Source of the DNA: Lagopus muta
Taxonomy: Eukaryota; Chordata; Aves; Galliformes; Phasianidae
Length of the DNA: 64,000 nucleotides
Assembly (NCBI RefSeq): GCF_023343835.1
Contig: NC_064440.1
Coordinates: 34,107,537-34,171,536, forward strand
Direction of reading: 5' to 3'
Shown: in pieces, positions 1-13,100 of the stretch
Position numbering within the stretch: position 1 is the stretch's first letter
Layout of the letters: each line of letters opens with the position of its first letter
Notes under the pieces: model-generated
The model's database searches: none
What the model was told of the DNA's origin: nothing
The model's input: the letters and a program-made list of their open reading frames with translations, nothing else
Program-made: the position numbers and the translations under genes

Positions 1-571
1 TCTTTGCCCTCGAAGAAAGTTCAAACTTAAAAGAAACAAAAAAACAAAAGACAAACACAGTGCCTTGTATTTCAGAAAAGCAGCTCAGCATTTCCAGTTG
101 GATGTGCTTTTCGTATTTTGTCTGGGCATGTGCAGCATCATCTTTCTCTAAGGTCAGCAATGCCTGAGAAAAGCTGTAGTCTCCCTCTCTGCTGGCTCCC
201 TGTGAGCACCCCCTCTGCAGCAATCATAGAAAGACATTTCCTTCTGAACAGCAGATTTATCTGTCAGCCAAAACCCCTCAGGTAGAGGATGACACCTGGA
301 GGCCCTTGGCACCCTATTTCCTATGTGTCTATGATTCTATGGCTTGGTGGATAAGGCACTGCAGATGTTGCATTGTGGTTTCCACCAACTTCCACCCATC
401 TGCCTCCTCACCAGGGATTGCACCCGATTGCAAAGTAACCGAAAAACTGATTCTGAAACCTCGCTGTCCCCTCCTTACACTTCTGTACTCCTTTGGTTCA
501 ATGTATTCAGAGAACAATCACTTCAAAAGAGAATCTCACTTATTCTCCCTTCCCTTACTTGTCTCAAACAG
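1..571 (+). other. COL6A3 intron 5' of the N5 exon (partial)
   Basis: Intronic sequence leading to the acceptor at 571. The N6 exon is not in the window. Positions about 290-345 end in TCTATGATTCTATGG, which may be a degraded CR1 tail. Nothing else is recognisable. Confidence 0.7.
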
Positions 572-1192
572 TAGTTGAGAGAGGTGAGAAGAAGGATGTG
601 GTGTTTCTAATCGATGGCTCGGATGGTGTCAGAAGAGGTTTCCCCCTGCTGAAGACCTTTGTGGAAAGAGTTGTCGAAAGCCTTGATATTGGCCGTGACA
701 AGGTCCGTGTGGCCATTGTGCAGTACAGCAACGTCATACAACCCGAGTTCTTGCTGGATGCCTACGAAGACAAAGCCGATTTAGTCAGTGCCATCCAGGC
801 ACTGACAATTATGGGAGGATCTCCTCTGAACACCGGAGCAGCCCTCGACTATCTCATCAAGAACGTGTTCACCGTGTCGAGTGGCAGCAGGATAGCTGAG
901 GGCGTCCCGCAGTTCCTGATCCTGCTCACTGCTGACCGATCCCAGGATGATGTGAGGAGGCCCTCGGTGGTCCTCAAGACGAGTGGCACAGTGCCCTTTG
1001 GCATCGGGATTGGAAATGCCGACCTCACAGAGCTTCAGACGATTTCCTTCCTCCCGGATTTTGCTATCTCCGTACCTGACTTCAGCCAGCTGGATTCAGT
1101 GCAACAGGCCGTGTCCAACAGAGTCATCCGACTGACCAAGAAAGAAATAGAGTCACTTGCCCCTGATCTGGTTTTTACATCACCCAGCCCAG
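572..1192 (+). CDS. COL6A3: COL6A3 exon: VWA module N5
   Basis: This exon encodes one von Willebrand factor A module of the N-terminal globule. The acceptor is TTGTCTCAAACAG before 572 and the donor is CAG|GTGAGA at 1193. It is 621 bases, phase 1 to phase 1, so the module could be skipped without a frameshift. Strand beta-1 reads [11 protein letters not shown], an incomplete MIDAS (DxSxG rather than DxSxS), followed by [10 protein letters not shown] and the conserved [16 protein letters not shown] near the beta-4 strand. The module name N5 is inferred by counting back from the triple helix. In mammals the outer N modules are subject to alternative splicing; nothing here shows whether this one is. 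Confidence 0.95.
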
Positions 1193-4100
1193 GTGAGAAG
1201 AAGTTTGTGTCTGCACCAAGAGCCAGCGGCAAAATATGATGTTTAGAAACATCATGGTTGCAACACAAACAGAAAAGCAGAGATGGTCACGGCTCTACAT
1301 CCACCTTGGTCTCACTGTCAATGTATTTTCTGATGTACTTAGGGTTAGTAGGACCTGTGACATTAAGCTGACCCACCCTTAATTACAGTCCCACAGAGTG
1401 GTCCATGTTACATCAACATGGAAGACACACAAAGTGGATGCCAGGACTTTAATCTTATTTTAATTCAATGAACTGTTATTTCAGTCCGTACTATTCCTCT
1501 CAAAAAGGAAACGGCATCGTTTAAATGTTACAGGGATTCCTTCACACAACTACATACCAACGTCACCTTTCTGCTAAATGTAAGACCTTCTTCTGATGTG
1601 TCTAACATTTGCTACGCTCATTCACAGGGGGAAAGGAAAATGGAAAAGAATCAGAACTTCCATTTCTGGTCTCACTTTGAATGAAATCCAACCAGCACTC
1701 ACCCATCCTGAGGGAATGAAGGATACCCAACCCAAATCAGTCCCTTCAAAATCCACCATTCTACTCTATCTGTTCCTTCCCTTCAAAGTCAGACTGCTTT
1801 CCCCAAGCCCCACTTGTCAATGTAATGTTCAATGATAATTCAGGCTCTGACCTGAATTACTGAGAGAATCATGGGATAAAAATCTATCTTAGAGGAGAAA
1901 GACAAGGAAAGAGGAATGGCTCGTGTGGCAGCCTGCCCTGAGCAAGGAGCATCACCATGCTACGTTTCCTTGTGTGTAGATCCCACTGGGAATTAATGTT
2001 CCAACATTCCCTTGCTCTCTCTCACTTCCTTTTCTCTGGAAACTGCTGTTCTTGCACTGCCTTGGGATGTGCCTAGTAGACTGACCCAGTCTCTGGGGCT
2101 CCCAGGAGAAATCGTAAGGAAAGAAATGAGCCTCTTCCCAAAGCACGGGCCAGTGACGTAGATAATGACATTAACTGCTCTCCATAGACAATGCTTGATA
2201 ACATCCTTTGACTCCTTCCTTCTTTTCCACAGCGGGTGTGAAAAGGGATGTTGTGTTCCTGGTCGATGGCTCCCGCTACGCTGCCCAGGAGTTTTACCTC
2301 ATCCGTGACCTCATTGAGAGGATAGTGAACAACCTGGATGTGGGCTTTGACACCACCCGGGTTTCAGTGGTTCAGTTCAGTGAGCATCCCCATGTGGAGT
2401 TCCTACTCAATGCTCATTCCACCAAGGACGAGGTGCAAGGTGCAGTGAGGCGGCTGCGGCCGCGGGGTGGCCAGCAGGTGAACGTGGGGGAAGCCCTTGA
2501 ATTTGTGGCAAAAACCATCTTCACCCGTCCCTCGGGGAGCCGCATAGAAGAGGGTGTCCCTCAGTTTTTGGTCATCCTCTCCTCCCGCAAGTCTGATGAT
2601 GACTTAGAATTCCCATCTGTGCAAGTCAAACAAGTAGGAGTGGCACCTCTGGTCATCGCAAAGAACATGGATCCTGAGGAGATGGTGCAGATTTCCCTTA
2701 GCCCTGATTATGTGTTCCAAGTCTCCAGCTTCCAGGAACTGCCCAGCCTTGAACAGAAGCTGCTGGCTCCTATTGAAACCCTGAGTGCAGACCAAATCAG
2801 ACAACTCCTGGGAGACGTAACAACAATTCCAGGTAAGACCCTGTCATTACCAGCTGCCTCTGTTGCTATGCAAGTAAATACAACTGGGTAAATGATTTTT
2901 AATCCCTTCTTTTCTTAGTTATAAATGGGGGCAGCACACATACTGCTTTTGGAGACCACTTCTAAACATGCAGAAATTTTTCTACCTAAATGTATAGCTT
3001 ATTCTTATTTTCAAGTCAAAGACTGCAAGGTGCTTGATTGCATGTTCCCATTTACTGGCTAACTAAGAGAAAGACATAAATCTGTGGCAAAACAGAGCTA
3101 GAAATATTGCCAAATCCAGACAAGACTGTCGAAGAATGAAATGGATAATCATAGAATCATAGAATGGCCTGGGTTGAAAAGGACCAAATGATCATCCAGT
3201 TCCAACCCCCTGCTATGTGCAGGGTTGCCAACCAGCAGCCCAGGCTGCCCAGAGCCACATCCAGCCTGGCCTTGAATGCCTCCAGGGATGGGGCATCCAC
3301 AGCCTCCTTGGGCAACCTGTTCCAATGCATCATCACCCTCTGATGATAAGGGTCTGAGTAATATATGCTTAGAATATTAGGCAAGTCGCTTATGCACGCA
3401 TGCACTTGCAAATAAGCCCTTGTGGATGAGCTCCACGAAGCACCATGCCTAAATTTGGGTAAAATATACCATGCAGTTTTACATTACCTGAGAAAATATA
3501 GCATAGAAATCCTGCAGAAAAGTCTAAGCAAAATAATCTCTCCTCTCTTTGCTTCCTGGCAGATGTTTCTGGTGAGGAAAAGGATGTAGTCTTCCTCATT
3601 GATAGCTCCGACAGCGTTAGGTCTGATGGGCTCGCTCACATTCGGGATTTCATCAGCAGAATCGTTCAGCAGCTTGATGTTGGGCCAAACAAAGTGCGGA
3701 TTGGAGTGGTTCAGTTCAGCAATAACGTCTTCCCTGAGTTCTACTTGAAAACCCACAAATCTAAAAACGCCGTACTGCAAGCCATCCGCCGCTTACGGCT
3801 CAGAGGAGGGTACCCCGTGAATGCTGGCAAAGCCCTGGACTACGTGGTGAAGAACTACTTCATCAAGTCTGCAGGGAGCAGGATAGAAGATGGAGTGCCC
3901 CAGCATCTAGTTGTCATCCTTGGAGATCAGTCCCAGGATGATGTCAACAGGCCTGCTAATGTGATCTCTTCAACGAGTATTCAACCTCTGGGTGTAGGAG
4001 CCAGGAATGTAGACAGGAACCAGCTGCAGGTCATTACCAATGATCCTGGCCGTGTGCTTGTAGTACAGGACTTCACAGGACTGCCCACTTTAGAAAGAAA

Positions 4101-7100
4101 GGTGCAGAACATTCTTGAAGAGCTTCCAGTACCCACAACAGAAAGCCCCGGATATCCAGGACCTGGTAAGATTGCTAATGCATCCTGCAGGCTTTTCTGA
4201 GTATAACACAGACAGAGTTTGTACAATGTGTAAATGGCTCCATAACTCTTTTTCATCCCCAACAATTAAGTTATGTTGCTTTAAAGAACACTTTGAAGAA
4301 GATTTTGTGGAGCACAGGAAAGTGTAGAGTTTGAAGAGATGAGTCCATCATGAAAACATGAGGTGTAATAAAAACACTGTGTAAAAGGTTTTGTCATGTA
4401 TGCAAGTAAAGTCACTCCAAAGACCAACAAAGCTTACAAGTTTGAAAGGAGAGAGACATGCAGTGCTATCTGACATAGCACTAAGCACCATAAGTTTTAC
4501 AAATGTCACAAACAATGATTAGCCATTTTGATTTCTTTTGTAATTTCTTTTTCAGGAGGCAAAAAGCAGGCTGACATTGTGTTTTTGCTGGATGGCTCCA
4601 TCAACCTGGGAAGAGATAACTTCCAGGAAGTTCTCCAGTTCGTGTATTCTATAGTGGATGCCATCTATGAGGATGGTGACTCCATCCAGGTAGGACTGGC
4701 ACAGTACAACTCTGATGTCACTGATGAGTTTTTCCTCAAGGATTACTCCACCAAACCTCAGATTTTAGACGCCATCAACAAAGTGATCTACAAAGGTGGC
4801 CGAGTGGCAAACACTGGTGCAGCCATCAAGCACCTTCAGGCAAAACACTTTGTAAAGGAGGCTGGCAGCCGAATTGACCAGAGGGTACCTCAGATTGCCT
4901 TCATCATCACAGGGGGGAAATCTTCAGATGATGGGCAGAGTGCCTCCATGGAAGTCGCACAGAAAGGTGTCAAGGTGTTTGCAGTTGGTGTAAGGAACAT
5001 CGATTTGGAAGAGGTCAGCAAGTTGGCCAGCGAGAGTGCCACGAGCTTCAGAGTGTCAACAGCTCAGGAGTTGTCTGAACTGAATGAGCAGGTCTTGGTT
5101 ACATTGGCAGCTGCTATGGAGGAGAAACTGTGCCCAGGAACGACAGACGTGACAAGAGGTAAGCACCATCCTTCCATAAAATGCTCAAGTTATTCCCAGT
5201 TAGAGTCTATTTTGATGGACTCCTCCAGCTTGCCTACAGCTGAGTCCAGGCACGAGCTTGGATCAGCCCTTTGTACAGGAGGTTCAGCACATGAATGACT
5301 TGTGCAATGTCACATCAGGACTGCAATTGTGGAAGAATTAAAGATAGGACAGGCTGTGGCATAGGAGACAGGAGACATTGCTTGATGGAGACGGCTTCAC
5401 CTCAGAAACGGGCCAGCCCCGAACTACTGACCCTCTGCTGCTATATCAGAGAGGCTCCTGCCTGCCTGATCCTATTTGACCCAGGTTATCATTGCTGTGA
5501 TGAAGTCCACAGCACTTGTATATCAAATAGTGGCATTTCTCTGTCCAGAGACCATCTGCTGAAATCATAGAATCGTGGTGGTTGGAAAGACCACTGAGAT
5601 AGTCTAGCCCAACCTTCAACCCCATATGTGACAGAATTAGGGCAGTCTGAACATTTGCACAGGTCGCTCTGAGAGGCTGTAGAATCTTGTAGAGACCTTT
5701 GTAAGTGACCTTGATGTGGTGCTGGGCACTCTGCTCTCTCTGCTGGAGCTGGGGTGGGGCCAGAGGTACCTAGAGATCTCTTCCCACTTCAGCCATCCTT
5801 TGGTTCTGTCACTGTTGCTTGAAAATCATCTGTTGCATTGCTCAGCGGTGACGCTCTCCTCTCTTTCCACGTTTCCCTTTCAGACTGCGACTTAGATGTG
5901 ATTCTTGGCTTCGATGTGTCAGATGTCGGAGCCGGCCAAAACATCTTCAATTCCCAGAGAGGGCTGGAGTCCAGGGTCGAGGCTGTGCTGAACAGAATAA
6001 CACAGATGCAGAAAATCAGCTGTACTGGCAGCCAGGCGCCCAATGTCAGGGTGGCCATCATGGCCCAGTCCCGGGGGGGACCCGTGGAGGGATTGGACTT
6101 TTCTGAGTACCAGCCTGAGCTCTTTGAGAGGTTCCAAGGCATGCGCACCCGTGGACCCTATTTCCTCACAGCTGAGACGCTGAAATCCTACCAGAACAAG
6201 TTCAGATCAGCACCCGCTGGCAGCACCAAGGCAAGTAAAAACCAAAGCTGACGGTGTTGGACAGGAAAGCTGCCCTCTGTTATATTTTGATTGAGAAGGA
6301 AGGATGCTCTTTGATTTTGGTCAACAAAGTGACCATGTATTCATAAGAAAAGCCCTGACTTTTGGTCACCTGCTTGTTCCCTGTGGCCTCCCAGCACTGT
6401 CAGTGCCCAGCCCTGGTCATTGCTGAGCAGCCAGGGCCTGGAGGCACTGCTTGGCCACACACCTTTCACACTTGCCTGATACAATGCACCTAAATCTTGC
6501 ACAGAAATGCATAGATTCATGTCCAGCAAAGTTAGGAAGGGAGGAGCAGTTCCCTCATCTCACCTTGGACAAAATATCCCTTTTACGAAGGCCCTCCAGG
6601 TTGCTCGTGATTGCATTCCAACTCTAAGAATTCTAACGATTCTATAATTGAACGATTCTGTGATTTCACACCAGAAAATCTCCAGGTCCCAACGTCAATT
6701 TCTTTCTCTCCCAGGTGGTAATCCACTTTACAGACGGTACAGACGACTACTTGGATCAGATGAAGACTGCCTCGGCCGATTTGCGTGGACAAGGTAATTT
6801 TTACTTCTTGAGAAAGTGACGATGGAGCCCACATTAACATCACACGTGCTTTAACGCTGTTTTTCACGGATCAGCCGCGTTTCGATAGCACTGAATAAGG
6901 ATTTCAGTACGTCAGTGACTTGTACTCACATTGCTGTTTTTTTCATCACCTCCCCATGATATTTATTCCCGTGATCCACCTAAGCATGGGGGAAAACTTG
7001 CACTGAGCGTATTCGTTCTTGGTCGAAAAGCTTCCATTTGCAATTGGAGAAGCTAAGAACAGCCCAGCTTTGCAGGCGAGGTTGTGCACGCTCTGCAGAG

Positions 7101-10100
7101 CACCGTGCCCCATCACAGCTCCTTCTGCTTTCAGGTGTCCACGCTCTTCTCTTCGTCGGCTTGGATCGAGTGAAAAACTTTGAGGAAGTGATGCAGCTGG
7201 AGTTTGGGAGGGGTTTCACCTACAACAGGCCTCTGAGAGTTAATCTCCTGGACTTGGATTTCGAGTTGGCAGAGCAGCTTGTAAGTCACTTGGCACAGGC
7301 AGCGCTGCCTTGCAATGCTGGGGAAAAGCCAAAGGCTGGATGTGCTGCAGGTCTGGAGTGCTGCTGAATCACACCCTCTTGGCTCCAGCCATTCCCCCCT
7401 CCCTAGCTCACGTCTGCTCTTTATACAGATGCCATAGCAAATTAATGAAAAGCAGATCCTGCTGCTGTCCTGTCCTGTACCATTCCTGCAGTAAGGCTTC
7501 TCCAGTTCAGGCTGCAGAGCACAAAGCCCACTGAGACTAAATCACATGGAACAGGTTAACAATCCACACACGTACCAGCACCAAACTAAAGGCTTGAGGG
7601 TGATGCACCGTCATGCATTGTCAGTGCTAAACCTCCTGCACAAACATAACTTTCTAGGTTTCTTCCTGGAGCTGATACAGTGCCTATGTGTTAGATGTGT
7701 TTCTTACAAATGGTAGTTATTTTTCTTCCAGGCAGAAGCTCGTAGATTTACCTCCACTCCATGCATATATCATCTCTCAAGCCTATTGAAAACTGATTTG
7801 CTATCATCTCTTACACGTACAGCTCCCCCTAACTTCACATCTGCTCTCGATTTGCTAACCTCCTTTTCCAGCAGCTTTAATAAAATTAGGCTTAATCTGC
7901 TATTACAACCTTGATGGGCCCTTCTCTGCAAAGCCAAGTGCAGCCACTTGGAAGTGAACCGTGGTTTTTGGGATAAGAGCTACTCTTCACCCCATCCCCA
8001 TGTAATTCCTTTGACTAGGAAAATCCTTTCAAAATGCAAATGTGCAAAGCTGGCAGGAGGCATCTGCAGCCAGCAATGTACTTGGCAATGAAAAGGATTT
8101 TTTCTTTCTAGTGGATGATGCAAAACCAAGCTGTGATTTCTCTGAATCCGTATCTTCTTATTTTTTCCTCTTGCTGCGTGCTTGCAAATTGTTCTCAGCC
8201 CGTGGGTTGCTGGTGAACTGCTTTCTCCTGCCCTATTCCACACCCTGGATTTGTTTCTACACAGATGAGATTGCTCTCTTCAGCAACAGGCACCATTTCA
8301 GGGACTGGTCTCCTACTAAACGCCCTCTGTGACTTCTGCTCAAGCAGAATGTTGATATCCCCTAAACAAGCAATCTAATCTTTATGCCATCACACACCTC
8401 TTTCTCACACCGCTGTGGCTGTTTTCTGGTGGAGAGAACCCAACATTCAGTTGTGTCATCTGTGTTTTCTCACAGGATAACATTGCAGAAAGGACATGCT
8501 GTGGGGTCCATTGCAAGTGCTCAGGGCAGAGAGGGGACAGAGGTCTTCCCGGCCCCATAGGACCAAAGGTAGGTGAACTTCATTTGAAGAGGACAGCATC
8601 CAACATGATGATCCAACATGATGGGTGAGCGGACATGCAGTTGTGCACGTTGCACTGGGTGGTGCTCACAGGGAGGTTGTGTTCCTCTCACCCCCCCCCC
8701 CCATTGTAAAACTGCCTCTGGGCCATCCACAGCAGTTGAGAACTGCTCTTCTTCCTTTTCCTCACAGCCTGTGTGCTGTTAGCCAACTGATAGGGAAGGG
8801 AGGGCAGGAGAGAAGGAGAGAACAAAGCGTCCCGTGAGACAACCTGGGTACACCAAAGCAGGATGGTTGCTTCCCTTGCCTTGATTATGTAGGCGATCAT
8901 GCAGATGCTGTGTGCTGAAATCCTAAATGTCGATTTAGAGGTGGCTCACAGCGCTAGGATGAAAACAAAAAACATTTTGCATTTTCTTCTAGGGTGCTAC
9001 AGGTGAGATTGGCTACGGAGGCTATCCTGGTGATGAAGGAGGACCGGTGAGTGACTGCTCTGCTTCAAGTGCTCAATACTGCTCAAATCAGAGACCTCAC
9101 CACAGCAAAGCATTCAGAGACCTTTTTCTAAATATTTTCTGCAGGGGATGCAGGGGTGGGATGACAAGAGAGCAGGCAGGGCTTTGTGTCCTCCCCATGT
9201 GATGGCTGAGCCGCTGGTCCAGGTCCCAGCCACTCATTGAGAGCTGTGGGGAATAGCTCCCATGCTGCAGGCTGACCCGGCTCTGTGCTGTTCCTGAGAG
9301 GCAGCTGGGGAGGTTTGCAGCTGGTCCCAGCTACCTCCAAGCAGGGCAGGGTGTTGTGGACACAGCAAGCACCAACACAGTAAAGTCTTCAGCTGCATTA
9401 AAGACACAGCTTGTACCCATATTGAATGCAGCTGGAAGAGCCGAGCAAGTCCAAGTGTCAGACCACAAAGGGGTGTTCCTATCCATCACGGTGACAGGCA
9501 GTGAGTCCCATGATTTCTTCTTAGCACGGCTTCTTCCAAACTCTTACTTCACGAATCCCGTGTCAATGCTGGAACAAACAGCTCCCCACGCATCACGCCC
9601 AGGGGGTGAAGCCAAGGCCAAGGGGCTGATGGTGCACTCCTTTTCCCCATATCACAAGCAGGGGCCAAATGCTGCGGTCAGATACAAGGTCAGGATCGGG
9701 TTAGTCATCTCTGTTGAGCTCTGAGGGGTTCTTGTCATTTTTTGGAAGGAGGAAGATCTCTCAAAGCTGAGAGCTTGGCAAGGATGTGTCTCTCTCAGCA
9801 GCAAAGATGACCTCTATACGATGAATGCTGAGGACAAGAGATAGTCCCAGTGCATTGGCTGGGCTCTGACCTTCAAAACTTGATTCTCTGTAGCTTAGGA
9901 CAAAGTACCTCTATCTCCCTTGCTTGCCAATAAGTGCAATAGATAAAGATACGCATGCAGAGACAAACCTTGATCACTGTGTTTTCTCCTCTGTGCAACA
10001 GGGTGAGCGTGGACCTCCAGGAGTGAACGGGACACAGGGCTTCCAGGGATGCCCTGGGCACAGAGGAACCAAGGTACGTCTGGAAGGAACCTGCACAGCA

Positions 10101-13100
10101 CAGATGGGGGAAGTCCACTGCTGCTTTAGGATGCTGTGCAGCAATCACAAAGCCCACACTAGAATCCACCTGGCCAAACACCAAAGCTCTCCAAGTGTGT
10201 CGCGTGGCTCTGCAAAAAGGCAAAAGGGAGACTGCTGATCCAGGCTCAACCTGCAGGCAGGATTTGCTGTTGAAGAGGGGGGAGAAAAAATGAGCCATCA
10301 CTGCTGCTTTGGAGGGGATACTTGAGCCAAGACTCAGGACAGCAGCCGTGCCACAAGCTAGAAGAGGTGGTGAAAGATTTAATATCTGTGGGCAATATTC
10401 AGTGATATGAAAGTGCTGTTTCCTACTGTTTGCTCTGACAGCAGGATTCTCTGGCAGGGAGTGCAGGAGTGCCTGAACCAAGCCCATTAGTTGCAGCTGA
10501 GCTACTGGGAGTCTTTAAAAAGCTGTCCAGCCTTGGACAAAGCTGATGCTCTCTGTGGCCCCTGAGGTCTGGATCCATTTAAGATGGGGCATAGGGAGAA
10601 AGCAAAGTCAGTGGTAATCCAGCTCATTATCTATGGAATAAAATATTTTACTGGGTCAGCTGGCACATGAGAACATTTTTTTTTTGTTATGAGTAGCCAG
10701 AAGACAGCTGAGGGTTTGCACAAGAGAAGTGAGGGGTGGTTAACCCCCTTGCAGAACACCTTGTCCATCCCAGCCCATCCTGGCTCTGGGTCTGCCCCTC
10801 TTCCCCACCACCACCCACAGAAGTTGCAGCACACTAACTCCTTTTTCCTCATCCCTTTAGGGTTCTCGGGGATTCCCAGGAGAGAAGGTATGGAACTATA
10901 TCCTCCTCACACAGTGGTGAGCGTGAGGATGCATCGGCATCCCCTTCCCTGGTCCTCCTTTTCTTTGGTGAGCATTTGCCCCCCACGTCTCTTCTGCAGG
11001 GCGAACTGGGAGAAATGGGCCTGGATGGCATCGATGGAGAAGAGGTCAGTCAATCCCAGCACACTTCTCTCTATAATGTGACGTTCAGGTGAAAAAGCCA
11101 TGGAAATAGCAAACACCCTCCTAAAATACTCCTGTTCTTTCACAGGGAGACAAAGGCTTGCCTGGTTCCTCTGGAGAGAAGGGGTTCTCTGGCAGGAGGG
11201 TAGGTGTTTGTCACACACCATTACAAAGAGCAGAAGGGAGCCTGGAGAGGGTGGAAGCTCCTCTGCTCCCTTTGGGGCTGGCAGAGGGAAGAGCTGCTCT
11301 TGCTAACTCTCCCTCCTTTTCCTCAGGGTAATAAAGGAGCCAAAGGTGAACGAGGAGAGCGAGGTGACCGTGGGCTCCGTGGAGACCCGGTAAGCATTGC
11401 TGAGGCAGCTTCTTGATCTCCCCCTTCAAGTCCTGGGTGTACTCAGGGTTACTGAATGCTGCTGGACCAGAAGCAACAGCTCTCAGCCCTGTAGGCTGAA
11501 GCCCAGATGCTGTTGGCAGTGGTTTATAATGCATGAGCTTGTTCAGTCTATGCACCCTGCCCACTTACTGTGCCACAAGAAGCCTCCCTGCCCTATAGAC
11601 CATGGAACAAGGACAACTCTTACAGTGAGTGCTCAAAAACAAACTTTCAGGCCAGCATATTTGTGTGTAACAACCTGTCCTGGCTGGGGAGGTGAGCTAT
11701 GTGAAATGCTAGATCTGAGAACCCAAAGCCTTCTGATGGTGCAGTGGTTTTAAGGCAAGACACCACCAAAAGTTATTTGGTGCCAAATGGGCAAGGGGCA
11801 GCAAAAGACGAAGGAACCAAAGATGGGGAGCACATGCCTCAGCAACCAAGCTGTCACTCATTGCTTCAGTCCCTTAGAAATCTCCTTCCTCTTCTCAATG
11901 CTATTATTTCTCAGCTGAAAAGCCACAGTTGCCTCAAACCACCGGAATTGTGCACTTCATCTAATTCAGTCAAAAAGAGGAAGAAAAAAAAAAAGAATTG
12001 GTGGTTCTGAGCTGTATCAGAGCAATTTGTGATGTCCAAGTTTCTTGTCTCGCTCACACAGCTGTTTCTCATTGCTCCATTGCTTTCAGGGAGAATCGGG
12101 AGCAGATAATACTCAGCGGGGAACCAGAGGCCAAAAGGGTGAAATCGGACAAATGGTAAAGCTTCTTTGTTGTCTTTTGTTGGTTTTGTTTACACGATGA
12201 GATGGGATGGAGAAAGTAAGAGAAAAAGATGCTGCCAAAAAAGGTGCAAGCTCCTTGAATTCATTTCACCCCTTGTGCATTTCCCTTAGGGAGAGCCTGG
12301 ACCTGCGGGGCAGAGAGGCCCAGATGGAGGAGTCGGGAGGCAGGTGAGATGCTGGATCTCCATCCTCTCCTGGCTTCCCCATGTGATTAATTTCATGAGT
12401 ATCAAAAGTCACTGTTGTAGGGAGAAAAGAACTATACTCAAAAGGAAAACACATAGTTGGGATATGTTTGCTGCTGCCAGCCCCTTGGCAGAAGCAAAAC
12501 ACCTATGTATGGGGACAAAGGGCTGCAATGAAGGAGAAAACATGCCAAAGCTTGGTTTGCAATAGCTGGCACAACATGGAGCCTAGACGCCTCTCTCCCT
12601 CTGTCCCCAGTAAACTATTCAAAGTCAATTTTGCATTAAGAAGCAGAGATGTGCTATCCTGAAAGCAACAGAGAAGTGTGCATGCTTACATCCTTGCCTA
12701 ATGTGCCCCGTTGTTTCTGTATTCACAGGGCATGGCAGGACGCAGGGGGCCAATAGGAGTCAAGGTAAGGATCTGCATAGTAACACAATAGAAAACACAG
12801 CAGTAACAGCAGAGTAGCAAGTCCTAGTCTGCAGCAAGAGAGGATAAGCCCAAACACAGCAGCCACAGAAACAAAGGAAAAAGTCTACTTACCCTTAGAA
12901 GGCTTCAGGTAGACAGGAACCTCCAGTGAGACACCCTCACCTCCACTGCCAACCCTTGAATGAGGTCTGGGAAGGGGTGGATCCTGTCTCCATCCCTTCC
13001 AGTCACTCAGCCATACTGCTTGCACCTGTGCTCCCCTGCCTTCCCACCAGGTGTTTAATCACTGCTTCAGGCCATGACTTAGCATTTCCACTACAGGTCT

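Noticed and set aside
3157..3411. Open stretches within CR1 fragments taken as genes
   Set aside because: They overlap 3' ends of CR1 elements and recur with the same wording in other copies; they are repeat-derived, not genes.
6236..6241. GT donor at 6235 (GTAAAA) as the end of the first N1 exon
   Set aside because: It shifts the next exon out of frame and destroys VVIHFTDG. The GC donor keeps the conserved protein.
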